This document shows positions 1 to 11,515 of a DNA stretch of 64,000 nucleotides, piece by piece (position 1 is the first letter of the stretch; each line of letters begins with the position of its first letter). The stretch comes from Harpalus rubripes. Taxonomy: Eukaryota > Arthropoda > Insecta > Coleoptera > Carabidae. The notes under the pieces were generated by a model that searched no databases, was not told where the DNA came from, and saw nothing but the letters and a program-made list of their open reading frames with translations. Both the position numbers and the translations under genes were made by a program. Location: contig OY720461.1 in NCBI GenBank assembly GCA_963082715.1, positions 31,763,476-31,827,475 on the forward strand, written 5' to 3'.

Positions 1-1
1 G

Positions 2-348
2 TTCTATGAAGCGGCGTATAAGAGATTTCTTCATTGGTGTGATGAGAAAAAATGATTAAAAATTATTCTGAACACGTATTTTCGGCATACTTTTCGGAAA
101 TGGCGAGTCAATTTAAAATGAAAAGCTCAACTATGTGGTCACAATATTCAAGATAAAATCAATAATAAACATTAAACATGGGATAAATATTGGCTAATAT
201 TTAAAACTTCATGCTAATTTAAAAAAACAAGGACAAGGATATTCCCTCCAAAAATCCAAAGCCCTTACAAAAGAGCAATTTGATATGTTCTTATTTGATG
301 CTTCAGATGAGAAATATTCGGCGATATTCCCATACTTTTCTTCTTTAT
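2..348 (+). pseudogene. Tyrosine recombinase (Crypton-like) remnant, N-terminal part
   Basis: This is a degenerate piece of the same family as the intact recombinase at 62306-63442. Frame 1 reads FYEAAYKRFLHWCDEKK and then stops, matching LYEKNYNLFIEWCKLKK of the intact protein. A shifted frame gives SAYFSEM and SSTMWSQYS, matching LAYFLEK and SSLWSIYS. After more stops, about 217-348 gives LKKQGQGYSLQKSKALTKEQ, matching LKQKSVGYRPKKSKSLTRDE. Only the SAM-like core-binding region is present. The catalytic domain is absent and the 5' end lies outside the window. At least three frame changes or stops make it non-functional. The identification rests on these aligned blocks in order with the expected spacing. 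Confidence 0.8.
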
Positions 349-679
349 TTAAGGAATGTAATTCATTCATTTTGTTAATCTAGTACCTAAATTTTACATT
401 TCTATCTATATTTCAATTCATCTTCCTACAATATAATCTTTTTGTATCACTTTAATTCGAAGTATTCTTACCTTTATTACCGTCCCTGTTATTGTAATCT
501 GTACGTCTGCTGTACTTTAATTATATTATTTGTTATTTCGTTAAAAGTATGTAAACTGTCTATATTTCATTTTATAGGTTATCAATTTAAATCTTATAAG
601 AGGGGTAGTCAGTAACTTTATTCTTAGGTTATCTACTGAGTTATAGTGTCATTTAGGGCGATAATACAGATATCTATTG
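349..679. other. AT-rich interval, no feature recognised
   Basis: I see no reading frame, repeat or structured motif here that matches another part of the window. Confidence 0.5.
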
Positions 680-681
680 TA

Positions 682-1416
682 CAGGGTCCGGCACAAAGAA
701 CGGTTGGTTTTTAAAAAATCATAAAATCGGTAATTTTTACTCAAAAACAAATTTATTTACGGATTCGGGTTCGCAGTGAAATAGCATTTGTGACAATTAA
801 GTGTGGAAAATCACATCAGTCATGTGGTGACCGTTGTTGACGATGCATTGCTGGAGGCGTTCTTGGAAGTTAGCGTAGACTCTCTCCAACATCGCTTCCT
901 CAACTTGGGCGACTTCCACGCGAATTGCCTCCTTCAACTCGTCCAGAGTTCGGGGCTTGTGGTCGTATACACGAGCCTTGAGGTGTCTCCATAGGAAAAA
1001 ATCGCAGATGGATAAATCTGGGGACCGAGGAGGCCAATGAACATCACCAAACCTGGAAATAAGGCGACCAGGGAAGGGAGGGCGAATAACTTTGATCGTT
1101 GTTCTAGCTGTGTGGGCGGTCGCCCCATCCTGTTGGAATCACACACGTCGGACTGGAACACGTCGTCGTCTTAATTCAGGTGAAAAGAAGTTGGTGATCA
1201 TTTTGACATAGCGCTCCGAGTTCACGGTAACAGCATTGCCATTACCGTATTCGAAGAAGTAAGGGCCGATGACGCAAGTTTGCGATACAGTGCACCAAAC
1301 TGGTAACAAAATGCTAGGAACTCACGAGTCTAACGGCATACTCCCCACCTCTCTCGCATTAATAGGGGGAGAGTAGTAGCCATTTCAAAAACGTCTGTCC
1401 TTTGTGCCGGACCCTG
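682..1416 (-). mobile_element. Tc1/mariner-superfamily deletion derivative
   Basis: The element has inverted termini CAGGGTCCGGCACAAAG (left) and CTTTGTGCCGGACCCTG (right), a perfect 17-bp match. Each is flanked by TA (680-681 and 1417-1418), the target duplication of this superfamily. At 735 bp it is shorter than a typical autonomous copy of about 1.3 kb. It retains only the C-terminal half of a transposase on the minus strand. It is therefore an internally deleted, non-autonomous copy. Confidence 0.9.
797..1300 (-). pseudogene. DD41D-like mariner transposase, C-terminal half
   Basis: Reading the minus strand from 1300 gives VWCTVSQTCVIGPYFFEYGN, then VRRV, an in-frame TGA (1139-1141) where related proteins have Trp, then FQQDGATAHTAR, FPGRLISRFGDVHWPPRSPD and CDFFLW, ending at TAA 797-799. 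The D of QDGATAH and the D of CDFFLW are the second and third acidic catalytic residues. I count 41 residues between them, the DD41D spacing. The N-terminal HTH region and the first catalytic Asp are missing. With one nonsense codon plus the 5' deletion it cannot encode an active enzyme. A related N-terminal fragment lies at 31454-31716. Confidence 0.85.
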
Positions 1417-1529
1417 TACAAGATACTTCTTATTGGCTGATTCTATATAGTTTCTATGGATATTTATTTATTTTATTTCTACTTTGTGAATCAAGTCACA
1501 AAAGATGCCATTTTTATGACGTTTGAAAA

Positions 1530-2386
1530 AAATGTTATTTTTTCGATATTAATGTTATTATAAAAATTAAAGATTATTAAATTTTATACAGGTTTGCATT
1601 AATACTTTTTCTATATATTATATGGATAAATTTATAAAATTATCTGTAATTTAAATCCCGGATCCTACGCTTTAAACAAACAATACTCCTGGGCAGTTAT
1701 TCAAATGTATGTAAGTGACAGATAAATGTCACTGTCAAAGAACTAATCATTTCAAATTAATAATAGTAATTTAAATAGAACAATAGGAAAGGAAATCAAT
1801 ACAGTTTCCAGCATATGTAAATGTGTAGGTATGTATTTAGATTAATAAAAATTAACGGTACTCCAAAAATTTTAAACTAATTTTCATTTTTGGATTAGTG
1901 AATTCTATTTTATCCAGGTATTTAAAATTTAATCTTCATTTTATTATCAAAAATGAAGTTACTTGGAATAGATTAGACTATATTTTAAGAAATAAACTAC
2001 CAGAATTAGAATAAAATTCGCTAATCCAAAATTAAGTAAATAAATATATCATCGCGGCTTATTACCCATTGTTGGGTGTGCCAATCTGCTTTGTACACAG
2101 ATATCGGTAATGATGAAATATTTGCACCGTGTGGGCGCTTACAAGGCGTCACCTCACGGACACTCATTGCTGGCGTGGAGAGTGCACCACAAGAGTCAAT
2201 TTTATGCCATTTAAAATTGGAAATATTTGGCGTTGGTCGGGATTAAACCCGGTTCCTCAGATTCGCGACCTGACATTTAGGCCCGCGGCTACGAGACCCC
2301 ATGGGATCTCAAAAATAAAGATTAGCTTAATCTTTTTTGTGACTCTAGCGGTACATGGCGGAAGGTATTGTGTTGGCCACATCAGA
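1530..2386 (-). mobile_element. Family C HINE-like element, 3' end missing, SINE inserted
   Basis: The right end reads GGCGGAAGGTATTGTGTTGG then CCACATCAGA, the family C 5' terminus in reverse. The body, including GTCACTGTCAAAGAACTA, matches C copies at 27913, 46588 and 59258. The hairpin 3' end expected on the left is absent. A SINE (2038-2318) interrupts it near the 5' end. C copies carry no recognisable coding sequence. Confidence 0.75.
2038..2318 (-). mobile_element. tRNA-derived SINE, near full-length copy
   Basis: The reverse strand begins GGTCTCGTAGCCGCGGGCC (A-box region) and continues to GAACCGGGTTTAATCCCG, a degenerate B box of an RNA polymerase III promoter. A SINE-specific body follows, then a TATATTTATTT tail. 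Similar copies lie at 8252-8510 and 35114-35390. The C element is split by it, with short direct repeats CAAAATTAAG (left) and CAAAAATAAAG (right), as expected for LINE-mediated insertion. This copy is diverged in the B box. Confidence 0.85.
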
Positions 2387-3186
2387 TTTTTTAACTTTAC
2401 ATCCATTGAATATGAAGGATAAAATGTAATCAAATCGTATAGAAAACTTTAATTACAAATTAGTAGTCCAAACAATTAAGAAAGTAGGTTAAATTTAAAG
2501 CAAAAAACCCAGACTCAGAGATAATCTTTAACTACAAAGGCTATCCCTATCATAAAGGTTCGTCTACACTTGGGATTACAAGGCTTAACACTTCACTATA
2601 CAGACAACAAACTGAGAATTGATTTTAAATCCGCATCTAAAGTCCCGGATACATCGCAGCCGACACCAGCAACGACATATAAAGAACCTTTGTCCAGTCT
2701 TTAATTGATTTTATTGTGAAAGAGCCACATTCTCGTTTATTTTTTCTTTTTTGCTTTGAAATAGGAGTTTTAAATTCGTAGAGATTTAACTGGGACGTGT
2801 GGATTAGTTTTCAACCTACGAGAATAAAAATGTTGTATAGTATATATCACTGTCGCAGAATAATCAATGGTGATGTGATTTTGCTGGATTTATATAGTTT
2901 CATGTCTACAAAGCTATGTCCACAGATACGTGAATGTAAAATTACAGAGTTCTACAAAGTATTCGTCAAACAAAATCTAAATAATTCATATTCTACATTC
3001 TGCAATATTCTAATTTCAGACATTTATTCAACAAGGTCTCGAATAAATTACAGTCTATTGATATAAATGGCCACTATTTAAATACGTCAAAAGGCAATAA
3101 CTCAGTTTAAATTTTTACTGTTACAACATTATTTACCTCTTTATAAAGAAATAAAAATGTACAAACAATAATTTAATTTTACGTCT
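2387..3186. other. Unique-looking AT-rich interval
   Basis: An 89-codon frame at 2797-3066 shows no recognisable domain and is probably chance. I find no terminal repeat or match to other parts of the window. Confidence 0.5.
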
Positions 3187-4498
3187 AACAGGCCTATTCT
3201 ACTAAAAATATGTACAACGATATCGTTACCATACGACTATCGTTAAGTATTTGGTTGAACGACTTTAATAACGACAAATGCCAAAAAGGTATAGGGCGCG
3301 AGCAGACACGTGACTCGAGGGACCTTGACGTGCTTAGAATCAGCTGATTTGTGTGCGCATGTCATTTTGACAAGAACAATGTCATGTTGACAATACCAAT
3401 GTTTTGATTTATTTTGATTTTTAACTGCTAAAATGTTATTATTTTTAATTTCATATGTTTTACTGCCTAAAAATTGTAAAATAATAACATTAAAGCAGTT
3501 CAAAATCAAAATAAGTCAAAAAATTGGTACTGTCAACGTGACATTGTTCTTGTCATAATGACATGCGCACACAAATCAACTGATTCCAAGCACGTCAAGG
3601 TCGCTCGAGTCACGTGTCTGCTCTCGCCCTATTCTACTAATCATATCGTTATCGAGTTATCGTTGAGATGACTAACTTCATGTTGATTTTGACAGAATAA
3701 ATTTATATTTGTTTTTCAATTCAAATTTGACATTGATTCAAATTTGAAATTTTCATCGTACATAAAATACACGCTCCATATCTACTTGCGCCGTATGAAA
3801 TTTGATATAGGTATATGTCTATAAAATGATGAACAATAATATTGCAGATTTCTATTAATGTTATGATTATTAATGATTGACTGAATACCGCATATATGAA
3901 TCCTTTTCTACTGATATCCTCCTTGCTATGGATTTCTGAAAGCTTCCATGAGCAAAAAAAAAAAAAAATGCAAAGCTGCATCATCTGAATTGAAAACAAA
4001 ACATTTATTTGCATTCATATGTAATGTAATACGCATAAATAATAATTTATAAATAATCTAGAAATTTTTGGCAAACCATCACTTCAACGAGTTCCTCATA
4101 TATGGTGATATTTGCGTAAATAAATCTCTACATGCTTCTTTACTAAAAAAAAAATTCTGAAATTTTCCTCCGGTACAGTAAAAGGACGATTATATAAAAT
4201 GTCATATTAAAAAATGTAATAATAATATAATAATAATAATATCTTGCTCAGCTACAATTAATAAAATATCTTCTTCAGCCATTTTTACTTTTATTTTCAA
4301 AATATATCTAACTTTACGATTTCAACGAGGCATGTGAACTTGTCGTTCATAAACGACATAAAATAATGATAAGTAACGATACGTAACGATAAATAAATTA
4401 GTAGAATAGGGTTTTGGCAAAAATCGTTATTATAACTACATGTCGCCTGGTAACGACACGTAACGATACATATTTTTTTAGTAGAATAGGCCTGTTAG
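3187..4498. mobile_element. TIR element with nested palindromic MITE
   Basis: The left end AACAGGCCTATTCTACTAAA is the inverse of the right end TTTAGTAGAATAGGCCTGTT, apart from inner gaps. Both are followed inward by ACGATA/CGTTA-rich sequence. The palindromic MITE at 3292-3631 is inserted inside and abuts TATTCTACTAA copies of the same terminal motif. No transposase frame is visible. Confidence 0.65.
3292..3631. mobile_element. Palindromic hairpin MITE, copy 1
   Basis: Two arms of about 145 bp run from TAGGGCGCGAGCAGACACGT to the inverse ending GTGTCTGCTCTCGCCCTA, with an AT-rich centre. The whole element could fold into one hairpin. Homologous copies lie at 31093-31433 and 44015-44374. The terminal TAGGGC with flanking TA suggests a TA-type target, which is an inference. 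Confidence 0.85.
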
Positions 4499-4594
4499 TT
4501 ATGTCTAATGTCAAATAATATCGTTTACTCGTTAGTTTTATACAAAAAACTAAAATTAATATTATTTTGTTCAAATGTGAGTACTATGACACAT

Positions 4595-4940
4595 TAATAG
4601 GCCTATTCGGTAAAATATTCGCTTAACGAATCGTTATCATAACGAAATCGCTATTATGAAATTTGTTATGTCTACTTAACGACAATCGTTATATTCATAT
4701 CCATATTCTGTAACACATTTTAAAAATAATAACCTTGAAAGCAAATTAAGAACTTTATTTCCTAAAATAAAATAATAATTTTAAATGAAATATATACACA
4801 AAAAATTTCTAGGTTAGATAACTTTTGGCGAGAGCTAATTGTCAACGTGTCAGTTGTCAGACTCTTCTTCTTGTTGTGGGCTATGCTAGAGCTACTACTA
4901 CCATCTGTACACAAATTGTGAAGCTTGCGCTAGACGCTAA

Positions 4941-5024
<84 letters not shown>

Positions 5025-5355
5025 TTATTTTAATATTGCCTTCAACATAGTAGCAATTTTATTTTGACACAATTAAAAAAAACTGACAAAAAGTTTATGT
5101 AACTAATGATTTTTTCAGTCGATAATAAATAACGATATCGTTATCATTTTTTCGTTATGTAGAATTAAATTACTGTTTACAGAATACCACTTTCACGATT
5201 ATCGTTATAATTAACGAAATGACTATTGATAACAATGCGTAATGTCATAACGAACATTTACAGAATAAGCCTATTAAATGATTTTCGTTATTACAACGAT
5301 ATAACGTTTCAACGATTCTTTATGTCATAACGATGCTTACAGAATAGCCCTATTA
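4595..5355. mobile_element. TIR element with internal (AT)n
   Basis: The ends TAATAGGCCTATTC and GAATAGCCCTATTA form a 14-bp inverted repeat with one mismatch. Subterminal sequence is rich in CGTTAT/ATAACG palindromes, like the neighbouring element at 3187-4498, so the two are probably related. A pure AT dinucleotide run occupies about 4943-5021. An extra inner terminal-like copy near 5263 (GAATAAGCCTATTA) hints at a nested or partially duplicated end. Confidence 0.6.
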
Positions 5356-5627
5356 ATATGATTTTATTTTACGTATGTTATTTATTTATAAAAAATATTA
5401 TCATCATATAGTAAATTTTGTCCAGATCTCAACGGAAAAGTAGTCTTCAATTTAATCTGTTCTGCGTCTCTCTCTTCAGCCTCTCGTAACCCTGTCCGAT
5501 TTTAATTTCAGTTAACATTCCAAATTTTCTTCGCCCTTGTATTATCTCTTCAATGAGCCGGTTTCACATTTTTTTAAAAGTATTCTAATGAAAGTTTAGG
5601 CAATATTTTTTATAGTAATATAAAAAA

Positions 5628-5880
5628 TCTGATGTGACCAGCACATTACCTTCCGCCAGTTCTATGTATTTTGTACAAATTCCAAACAGAAAGTTTCTTG
5701 TAAGAGATTCTATATATTTCCAGTAAAATTATAACACATGTAATTCTATGTAAATTGCACTTGACACAGACATTTGTCAATCAGAATTTTCTTAATATAG
5801 TAAATGTTTCCATGTTTATAGCACAGCTGGCTGCTTTGTGAATTTTAATTTCTTTATAATTTGCCATATTTATATTTATT
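5628..5880 (+). mobile_element. Family B HINE-like 5' fragment
   Basis: The interval starts TCTGATGTGACCAGCACATT then ACCTTCCGCCAG, the B 5' terminus. It follows the B body through the repeated GAAAGTTTCTTG block, then diverges near 5880. The microsatellite and 3' hairpin are missing. Confidence 0.8.
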
Positions 5881-6412
5881 TATACACAAGAAAAAATACG
5901 GCTCCTTTAGATTTTTGAGGTAAGAGAAAAACATATGTTTTGCATTAGTATCTGTAACTATTATGACCATTTCTCAAATAATTTGCCCAGTTTGGAGCAG
6001 AACAACCCATCATCATAGATAATTTGTATGATTAATAATACTGTAACTAATATTGAATAATTTAAGTGGCTCCAAAATGGTGGACGAGTCAGCTGTAATT
6101 TATCTAGTAGCTATAGTATGTACTCTGACGTAAGATTTTGTTTCAGATCACGTGACTTTCAAAATATTACACATGTTTCAATAATTAATTGTACAATATT
6201 TAATAGATATTTCGTGATATTTTCATGATGCTCTTTAAAGAACAATATCTTTTAAAATTTAGTACTTAGAAGTTACATAAAAATTCTTACAACAGTTCTA
6301 TAGATTCTCTCTTCTCAACATCTTCTTGTTCCTGACTCTCTCTTTCCGCCCAATTTCGCCACCCGTAACCGCAACCACATCTTAAATTTTTTCTCCTTCT
6401 TTCGCAGCCTTA
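5881..6412. other. No feature recognised
   Basis: AT-rich sequence without shared repeats or a convincing reading frame. Confidence 0.5.
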
Positions 6413-6414
6413 TA

Positions 6415-6752
6415 CAGTGTGTTCAAAAAAATTCCTAACTCGGAGTAGGCAATGAACAGAGAATCGTATGTCTGATCATTATTCAATTCAAAAGTCAAAT
6501 TGTCAAAATTGATCTTAAAATGTAATTTTAAGGAGAAAAGACAATAAAAAAGGATACAGTATATTGCCGTTCGTCGTTTTCTAATTTGTTTCCATTTCTA
6601 AAATAAGATTCAAGAACGAAAAGTTTGATTTCTTAGATAACATTTTTGACAATACCTCATGTCAAATTGACATTTAATTAAATATTTTTAAATTGACATA
6701 CGTTTCTTTGTTCGTAACCTACTCCGAGTTAGGAATTTTTTTGAACACACTG
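6415..6752. mobile_element. Tc1/mariner-type MITE, 338 bp
   Basis: The ends CAGTGTGTTCAAAAAAATTC and its exact complement form a perfect terminal repeat of about 34 bp that continues through CTAACTCGGAGTAGG. TA flanks both sides (6413-6414 and 6753-6754). There is no coding capacity. The near-identity of the two arms suggests a young insertion. Confidence 0.9.
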
Positions 6753-6754
6753 TA

Positions 6755-7314
6755 GTACAATACGCCATATAAGACATTTTGCAAATCTTTTTCTCAATTT
6801 ACTAGCATGCTGTTAATAAATCTTGTATGTTAGTGTATGCTTCCTTTTCCTGTGCAGTTCTGCTTCCAATATCTTTCTTGCAGTTTCCATTCCAATTTAT
6901 TAAGCTTTTTATACCCAGGCTTTAAGTAATGCAATTATTTCAAAATATAGACAGTGAAAACATCAAATATACTGTACGAAAAGTCTGATGAATCTAGTAG
7001 ATACACAGTGTCCGACTAGTTCTAAGTAAGTATTTTATGGTTCATACATAATAAGATTTAAGCCGCCAACAACTTAGACCGAGCTTAAGAGATCACACTC
7101 TCTAACTTATCACTTTGCTAAATCTCTGTGGCCCAAAGCGTACGTTACTTCCACAGACTCAGATCCGGACTATATTTATCCCTATCATGCTTGTGGAAAT
7201 AAGATGGTAAGATTGAAATTCACTTCCGTGGCTTCCAATTCCAATGCAAACCTGTAAATGTACTTATAGATTCATGTAATAATGTACTTTACTAAGAAGT
7301 AGTGAAAATATATT
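6755..7314. other. No feature recognised
   Basis: AT-rich sequence with no repeat shared with the rest of the window. Confidence 0.5.
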
Positions 7315-7440
7315 ATTATACATTTCTCGGTGTGCCAATTTGCTTTTATTCGCAAATATTTCTAATGATTTTATGCAGATACCGTTGGAGTCGCTTAACA
7401 GGCGCCACCTCATGGGCTTTCAAATTAGTGTTGGAAAGAT
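7315..7440 (-). mobile_element. Degenerate SINE fragment
   Basis: GGTGTGCCAATTTGC, ATGCAGATACCG and GGCGCCACCTCATGGG parallel, in order, GGTGTGCCAATCTGC, ACAGATATCGG and GGCGTCACCTCACGG of the SINE at 2038-2318. The tRNA-like head is not preserved. It is an old, truncated copy. Confidence 0.6.
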
Positions 7441-7456
7441 CACAAATATATAAAAA

Positions 7457-8186
7457 TCTGATGTGGACACCACACGATTTCCTTGTACATAAGACCAATA
7501 TGAAGTATAGACCCAAGTATAAAATTCCACGTATTTGACGTAATTTGAGATTAGCATCTATTTTTTATTTTTTTGTTATTTTTTGTCCTAATTCATAGCA
7601 AGCTTCATTACAAAAACCAAAAAGTATATGTTTTAAATATACATATCTCGCTTATACAAAGGGCTAATTTAATAATACTTGATGTGCTAGACACAGAATT
7701 TAATTCTCTAAAATTTTTATTTGAAGTATTTATTTGTAAAATCAAAATGAAACCATTTTATTGAAGAAAAACTGTTAACAACTTCAGGTAATATGTCACT
7801 TCCGGTTAGCCTGTTTTAACCAAAATCTACTATGTTATACCAATTGACATAAAAGTCTTATATACCAAATTTGAAGTGTTAGATTATATTTTAAAATAGT
7901 TTTTCATTAAAATCTATTATAGGCTTCAAATAAAGTACCATTTCTAGAAATTATGTGATGACCAAAAAGGGAGGTGCACAACTAGATGTTATAGCAGTCC
8001 TAAATACAAAATTTCAACTTTCTACGGCTTACCGTATTTGAGTTATGCGTACGTACGTACGTACAGACATCACCACGAAATTAGTCAAAATGGATTCAGG
8101 GATGGTCAAAATGGATATTTCCGTTGAAATCTGAAAACCGAAATTTTTCGCGATTACAATACTTCCTTTACTTCGTACAAGGAAGT
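7457..8186 (+). mobile_element. Family A HINE-like element, complete
   Basis: The 5' end is TCTGATGTGGACACCACACG, followed by the A-type motif (ATTTCCTTGTA here, ACTTCCTTGTA in other copies). The 3' end is a hairpin, ACTTCCTT-TACTTCGTAC-AAGGAAGT, followed by A's. A self-complementary ACGT repeat near 8047-8062 occupies the microsatellite position. No coding frame is conserved among the six A copies. The asymmetric termini and 3' hairpin are the features known for Helentron-derived non-autonomous elements. Confidence 0.88.
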
Positions 8187-8251
8187 AAAAATTATAATTG
8201 AGAAGAACAGAAAACATAGTAAATAATAAACTTTTATTATTAGATCCATAT

Positions 8252-8510
8252 GAGGTCTCGTGGCCGCGTGCCTGAGTATCAGGTCGCGAATCTGGGAAAC
8301 CGGGTACGATCCCGACCGACGCCAAATATTTCGAATTTTAAATGGCACAAAATTGACCCCTGTGGTGCACTCTCCACGCCTGCAATGAGTGACCGTGAAG
8401 TGACGCCTAAGCGCCCGCATGGTGCAAATATTTCATCATTACCGATATCTGTGTACAAAGCAGATTGGCACACCCAGCAGCCGTGATGATATATTTATTT
8501 TTATTTTATG
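8252..8510 (+). mobile_element. tRNA-derived SINE, full-length copy
   Basis: The head GGTCTCGTGGCCGCGTGCC is an A-box-like region and GGGTACGATCCCG is the B box. The body then runs through GATTGGCACACCCAGCAG to GATGATATATTTATTTTTAT. It lies just 3' of the family A element and just 5' of the solo LTR. Short frames across it are shadows of the SINE, not genes. Confidence 0.88.
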
Positions 8511-8529
8511 TATATAATGAAGAATATAT

Positions 8530-9493
8530 TGTAACGTGTGAGCATCTTTTGTGTTCATTGTTATTATGGGGTCGAATATTCTAGAGCTCTCTAGAAGGTA
8601 ATGGCAGCTATATAAAAGGGACGCAGCTATGCCCGAGAGAGACTTACTTAGTTACATATACATAGTTACATTATCGGCTGAGTTGAGTTGACGAGTTGAG
8701 TTCCATTAGTGAAGACGGACAGACAGTTCAGTTGAGTCCCTGATCATATAATATTAGTTATGTGATTGGGGGTTGAGTATACAGAGGCTGTGGAGTTCTG
8801 TTAGTTGTGGACGAGGTTGTGGAAGTTAGTGAGTTTAGTAAAATAGCAGTTCGTGGTAAGCGTATGCAGTATAGTGTCGAGTGGACTACTCGGGAAGTTA
8901 TTGGTACATTGAGATAGCTGTGGAAATGAATACTCGGTACTGTTGAAGAGTATTGGGAAGCTACAGTATACGAGGACAGTAACGGCGAGTCTGGAGTTAC
9001 TGGTATACTGGGATTAGCTGTGGAAGTAAATACTCGGTAGAGTTGACGAGTATTGGGAAGCTAGAGCATACGAGAACAGTAACAATGAGAGAGTGGACAG
9101 TTGGTGATACTGGATCGGACAGTTGAGTGTAATTTAAATAAATAGTGACATAAATGTAGTAATATAAATATCGCGTAAACAGTCTACAAGAGTCTGCAAC
9201 ATACCGACAGTCTAAGATTGGAACGCGTAGTGAAATAAATGAACAGTTAGTTAAATAAAAGTACGAGAGTACAGTATAAGAAATAGCATGAAAATAAATA
9301 GTCGTGTTAATTTTTTAAATAAATAATCTTGGTGTTTAATTAATTATACTCTTAGTCTTAAATTAGTATTTAATATTTATTTAACCATAGGAATAGTAAT
9401 TTTTATTATCTTCTAATAATTTTTTATCGTATTTATTTTAATTAGTAATAATTTTGATTTTTACACTTCACCCAAATAAATAAAAACTTTACA
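8530..9493 (+). mobile_element. Solo LTR of an LTR retrotransposon (Gypsy-like)
   Basis: The segment begins TGTAACG and ends TTTACA. It is flanked by ATAT on both sides (8526-8529 and 9494-9497), consistent with a 4-bp target duplication. It contains a TATA box with an upstream promoter-like array, then a long transcribed-like leader. A unit of about 101 bp is repeated in the leader (starting near 8912 and 9012). A diverged, truncated relative lies on the opposite strand at 40334-40985. There is no internal retroviral-type coding region, so recombination to a solo LTR is likely. The Gypsy assignment is inference from the TATAT-like target and promoter style. Confidence 0.65.
8574..8617 (+). 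promoter_or_regulatory. LTR promoter: heat-shock-element-like array plus TATA box
   Basis: Five alternating 5-bp units occur at 8574-8596: GAA, TTC, GAG, CTC and GAA, each separated by two bases. This is the geometry of an HSF binding site, with the two inner units each one base off consensus. The TATA box TATATAAAA lies at 8609-8617, about 13 bp downstream. Transcription would start roughly 30 bp further on, near 8640. Confidence 0.55.
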
Positions 9494-9497
9494 ATAT

Positions 9498-9802
9498 ATA
9501 CTACATATTTGTAATACGCCTTTCTAGTTATCAGAGAAACTGTTTATATAAATGTAGCGTGACAACCCTTGTGGGTCAAGGTTTTGAAAGCCTACTTCTA
9601 CTTCTCGGTTCGCATTCTGTAGCAGTTTCGTTTCAGTGCACATTTTGAGTCCTGAACCTTAAATGTCTGCTGTAATCTTTAAATATAGTTCTTCATTAAA
9701 GAGCAAACATTGTTACACAACTTTCAAGTATAACTTTTGTATAATTTAACTAGCGTAAGTTTAAGTTAAGTCGATTAATTTATTGTATTTAAACGATTAT
9801 TA

Positions 9803-9868
<66 letters not shown>

Positions 9869-10053
9869 TAATTTTCCAAACCATATACAATATATATATA
9901 TATATAAATAATTAAAAATACACTATAAATATATAATACATTACAACAATTTATCTCACTTCTTACAAACTGAAGCGACCGATTTTTCATATATATTATT
10001 TTGATTGGCGACTCAAAGACCACCTACAAATATATAACGTATGCCAAGTTAGG
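9498..10053. other. Intergenic with (TTA)n microsatellite
   Basis: A TTA trinucleotide run spans about 9803-9857, followed by an imperfect TATA-rich stretch near 9890-9906. I see nothing else. Confidence 0.7.
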
Positions 10054-10061
10054 GGTGGAGT

Positions 10062-11507
10062 CAGGGACGTAACTAGAATTATTTTCTGGGTGGGCCAAAG
10101 AGGGACCAATGAAAAATCTGAGTGGGCCATACTTATATCATAAGAACAGTATTACAATAAAACTAAATTACATATCACCATAATATATGGATTATAGATA
10201 GCAGCATAGAAACGGCAAAACAAAATAAACAAAAATTATAAATACTTCTAAGTAATAACTAAAATTTGAAAACAGAAATTGCACTGAAAATACTCGAATT
10301 GTTAATGCAATAATTACTAATTTAAAGTTCTCGGGAAATATAATTTACAAATATGTAGGGCCATTATTGTTTTAATTACAGTTTTACATTAATTTTCGTA
10401 AAATTTTATTGTGTTGAGAAGTAAATGATATTCTGCTGCTAGCATATTAATTTGTATAATGCTTAGCAAAAGGAAACATTTTCTATAACTAATGTTAAAT
10501 CTTCGTTACAAAAATTATCATCTTCTGTACTTTTTGACATATTAATATGAAGACATCTCCTCATTGAATTATGGTACTCTATGCTTATTTCATGTTTGCG
10601 AAATCCAGAATAGGTTTCCAGGATTCATTGGTAAAATGCAGCGCCCATATAAATAAATACATACTTTAATTTAACAATTTTAAAAAATCAAACTAATCTT
10701 TATTGAAGTGTCATAATCGATTTCCAAATTTTGGTTTTAGATACGAGCCTTTCGTCCTAATAACTCGTTCGTGCTTGGAGCATAAAAATAATTTTTTATA
10801 TAATTTAATTTTTTTTCTATGTTGATAAATAATGTAATAAGGAATTATCAATTACTATATTCCATATAAAATTTGTCGTAAACGCTAATTAAACATATTT
10901 TAATTTTTGTAAAATAATTTGAGTTTTGTGAATTCATCAGAAATAGTTGGTATAATACTCGGTATAATATCTATTATTAGTCCAAATACTTTTCTTATAT
11001 ACTTCCATATTACAAATATCTCTGGCGTGTCCAGTATGGTATCATCTGCTAAATTAATTAGCTACATATTAATCAACATTCATCTCAATTCTGTAAGAAA
11101 GTTGTTAAATACTAGCAACAAAAATTCTAATCAATTTCAATAGAAACAAATGTAACGTGTCATATTTTAGTCAGTGTTTCCAATTATTATTGATTATTTG
11201 CTATAGCAATGTTGATAAGAAAGAATAATTTTGCTACAGAATTGCGGCGATTTCTTGAAAAATAGTTACTTAATTTTTTTTCCACGGATAGACATTTTTG
11301 GCAGTGGGCTCAAATACAATCTAAAATGTTTATTCTACAATATGTACCTTTTACATCCACATAAATTGTATTACACGTTCTAAAATTATTATCTCTTTTA
11401 CAAAATAAACAAATATGTTCAAATTTTTTAGGTGGGCCAGAGGGTGGGCCAACACATCAATGAGGTGGGCCGAGGCCCACCCAGGCCCCCCCGTAGTTAC
11501 GTCCCTG
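10062..11507. mobile_element. hAT-type DNA transposon, non-autonomous, 1.45 kb
   Basis: The termini CAGGGACGTAACTA and TAGTTACGTCCCTG are perfect inverted repeats, with GGGTGGGCC repeated inside each. The element is flanked by a perfect 8-bp duplication GGTGGAGT (10054-10061 and 11508-11515). An 8-bp duplication and CAGGG termini are characteristic of hAT. I could not reconstruct a transposase frame in the interior, so it is either a decayed copy or a MITE. Confidence 0.88.
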
Positions 11508-11515
11508 GGTGGAGT

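Noticed and set aside
8029..8486. Overlapping frames on both strands resembling short proteins
   Set aside because: They cover the end of a family A element and the SINE. Equivalent frames appear in the SINE copies near 2129 and 35003-35324.
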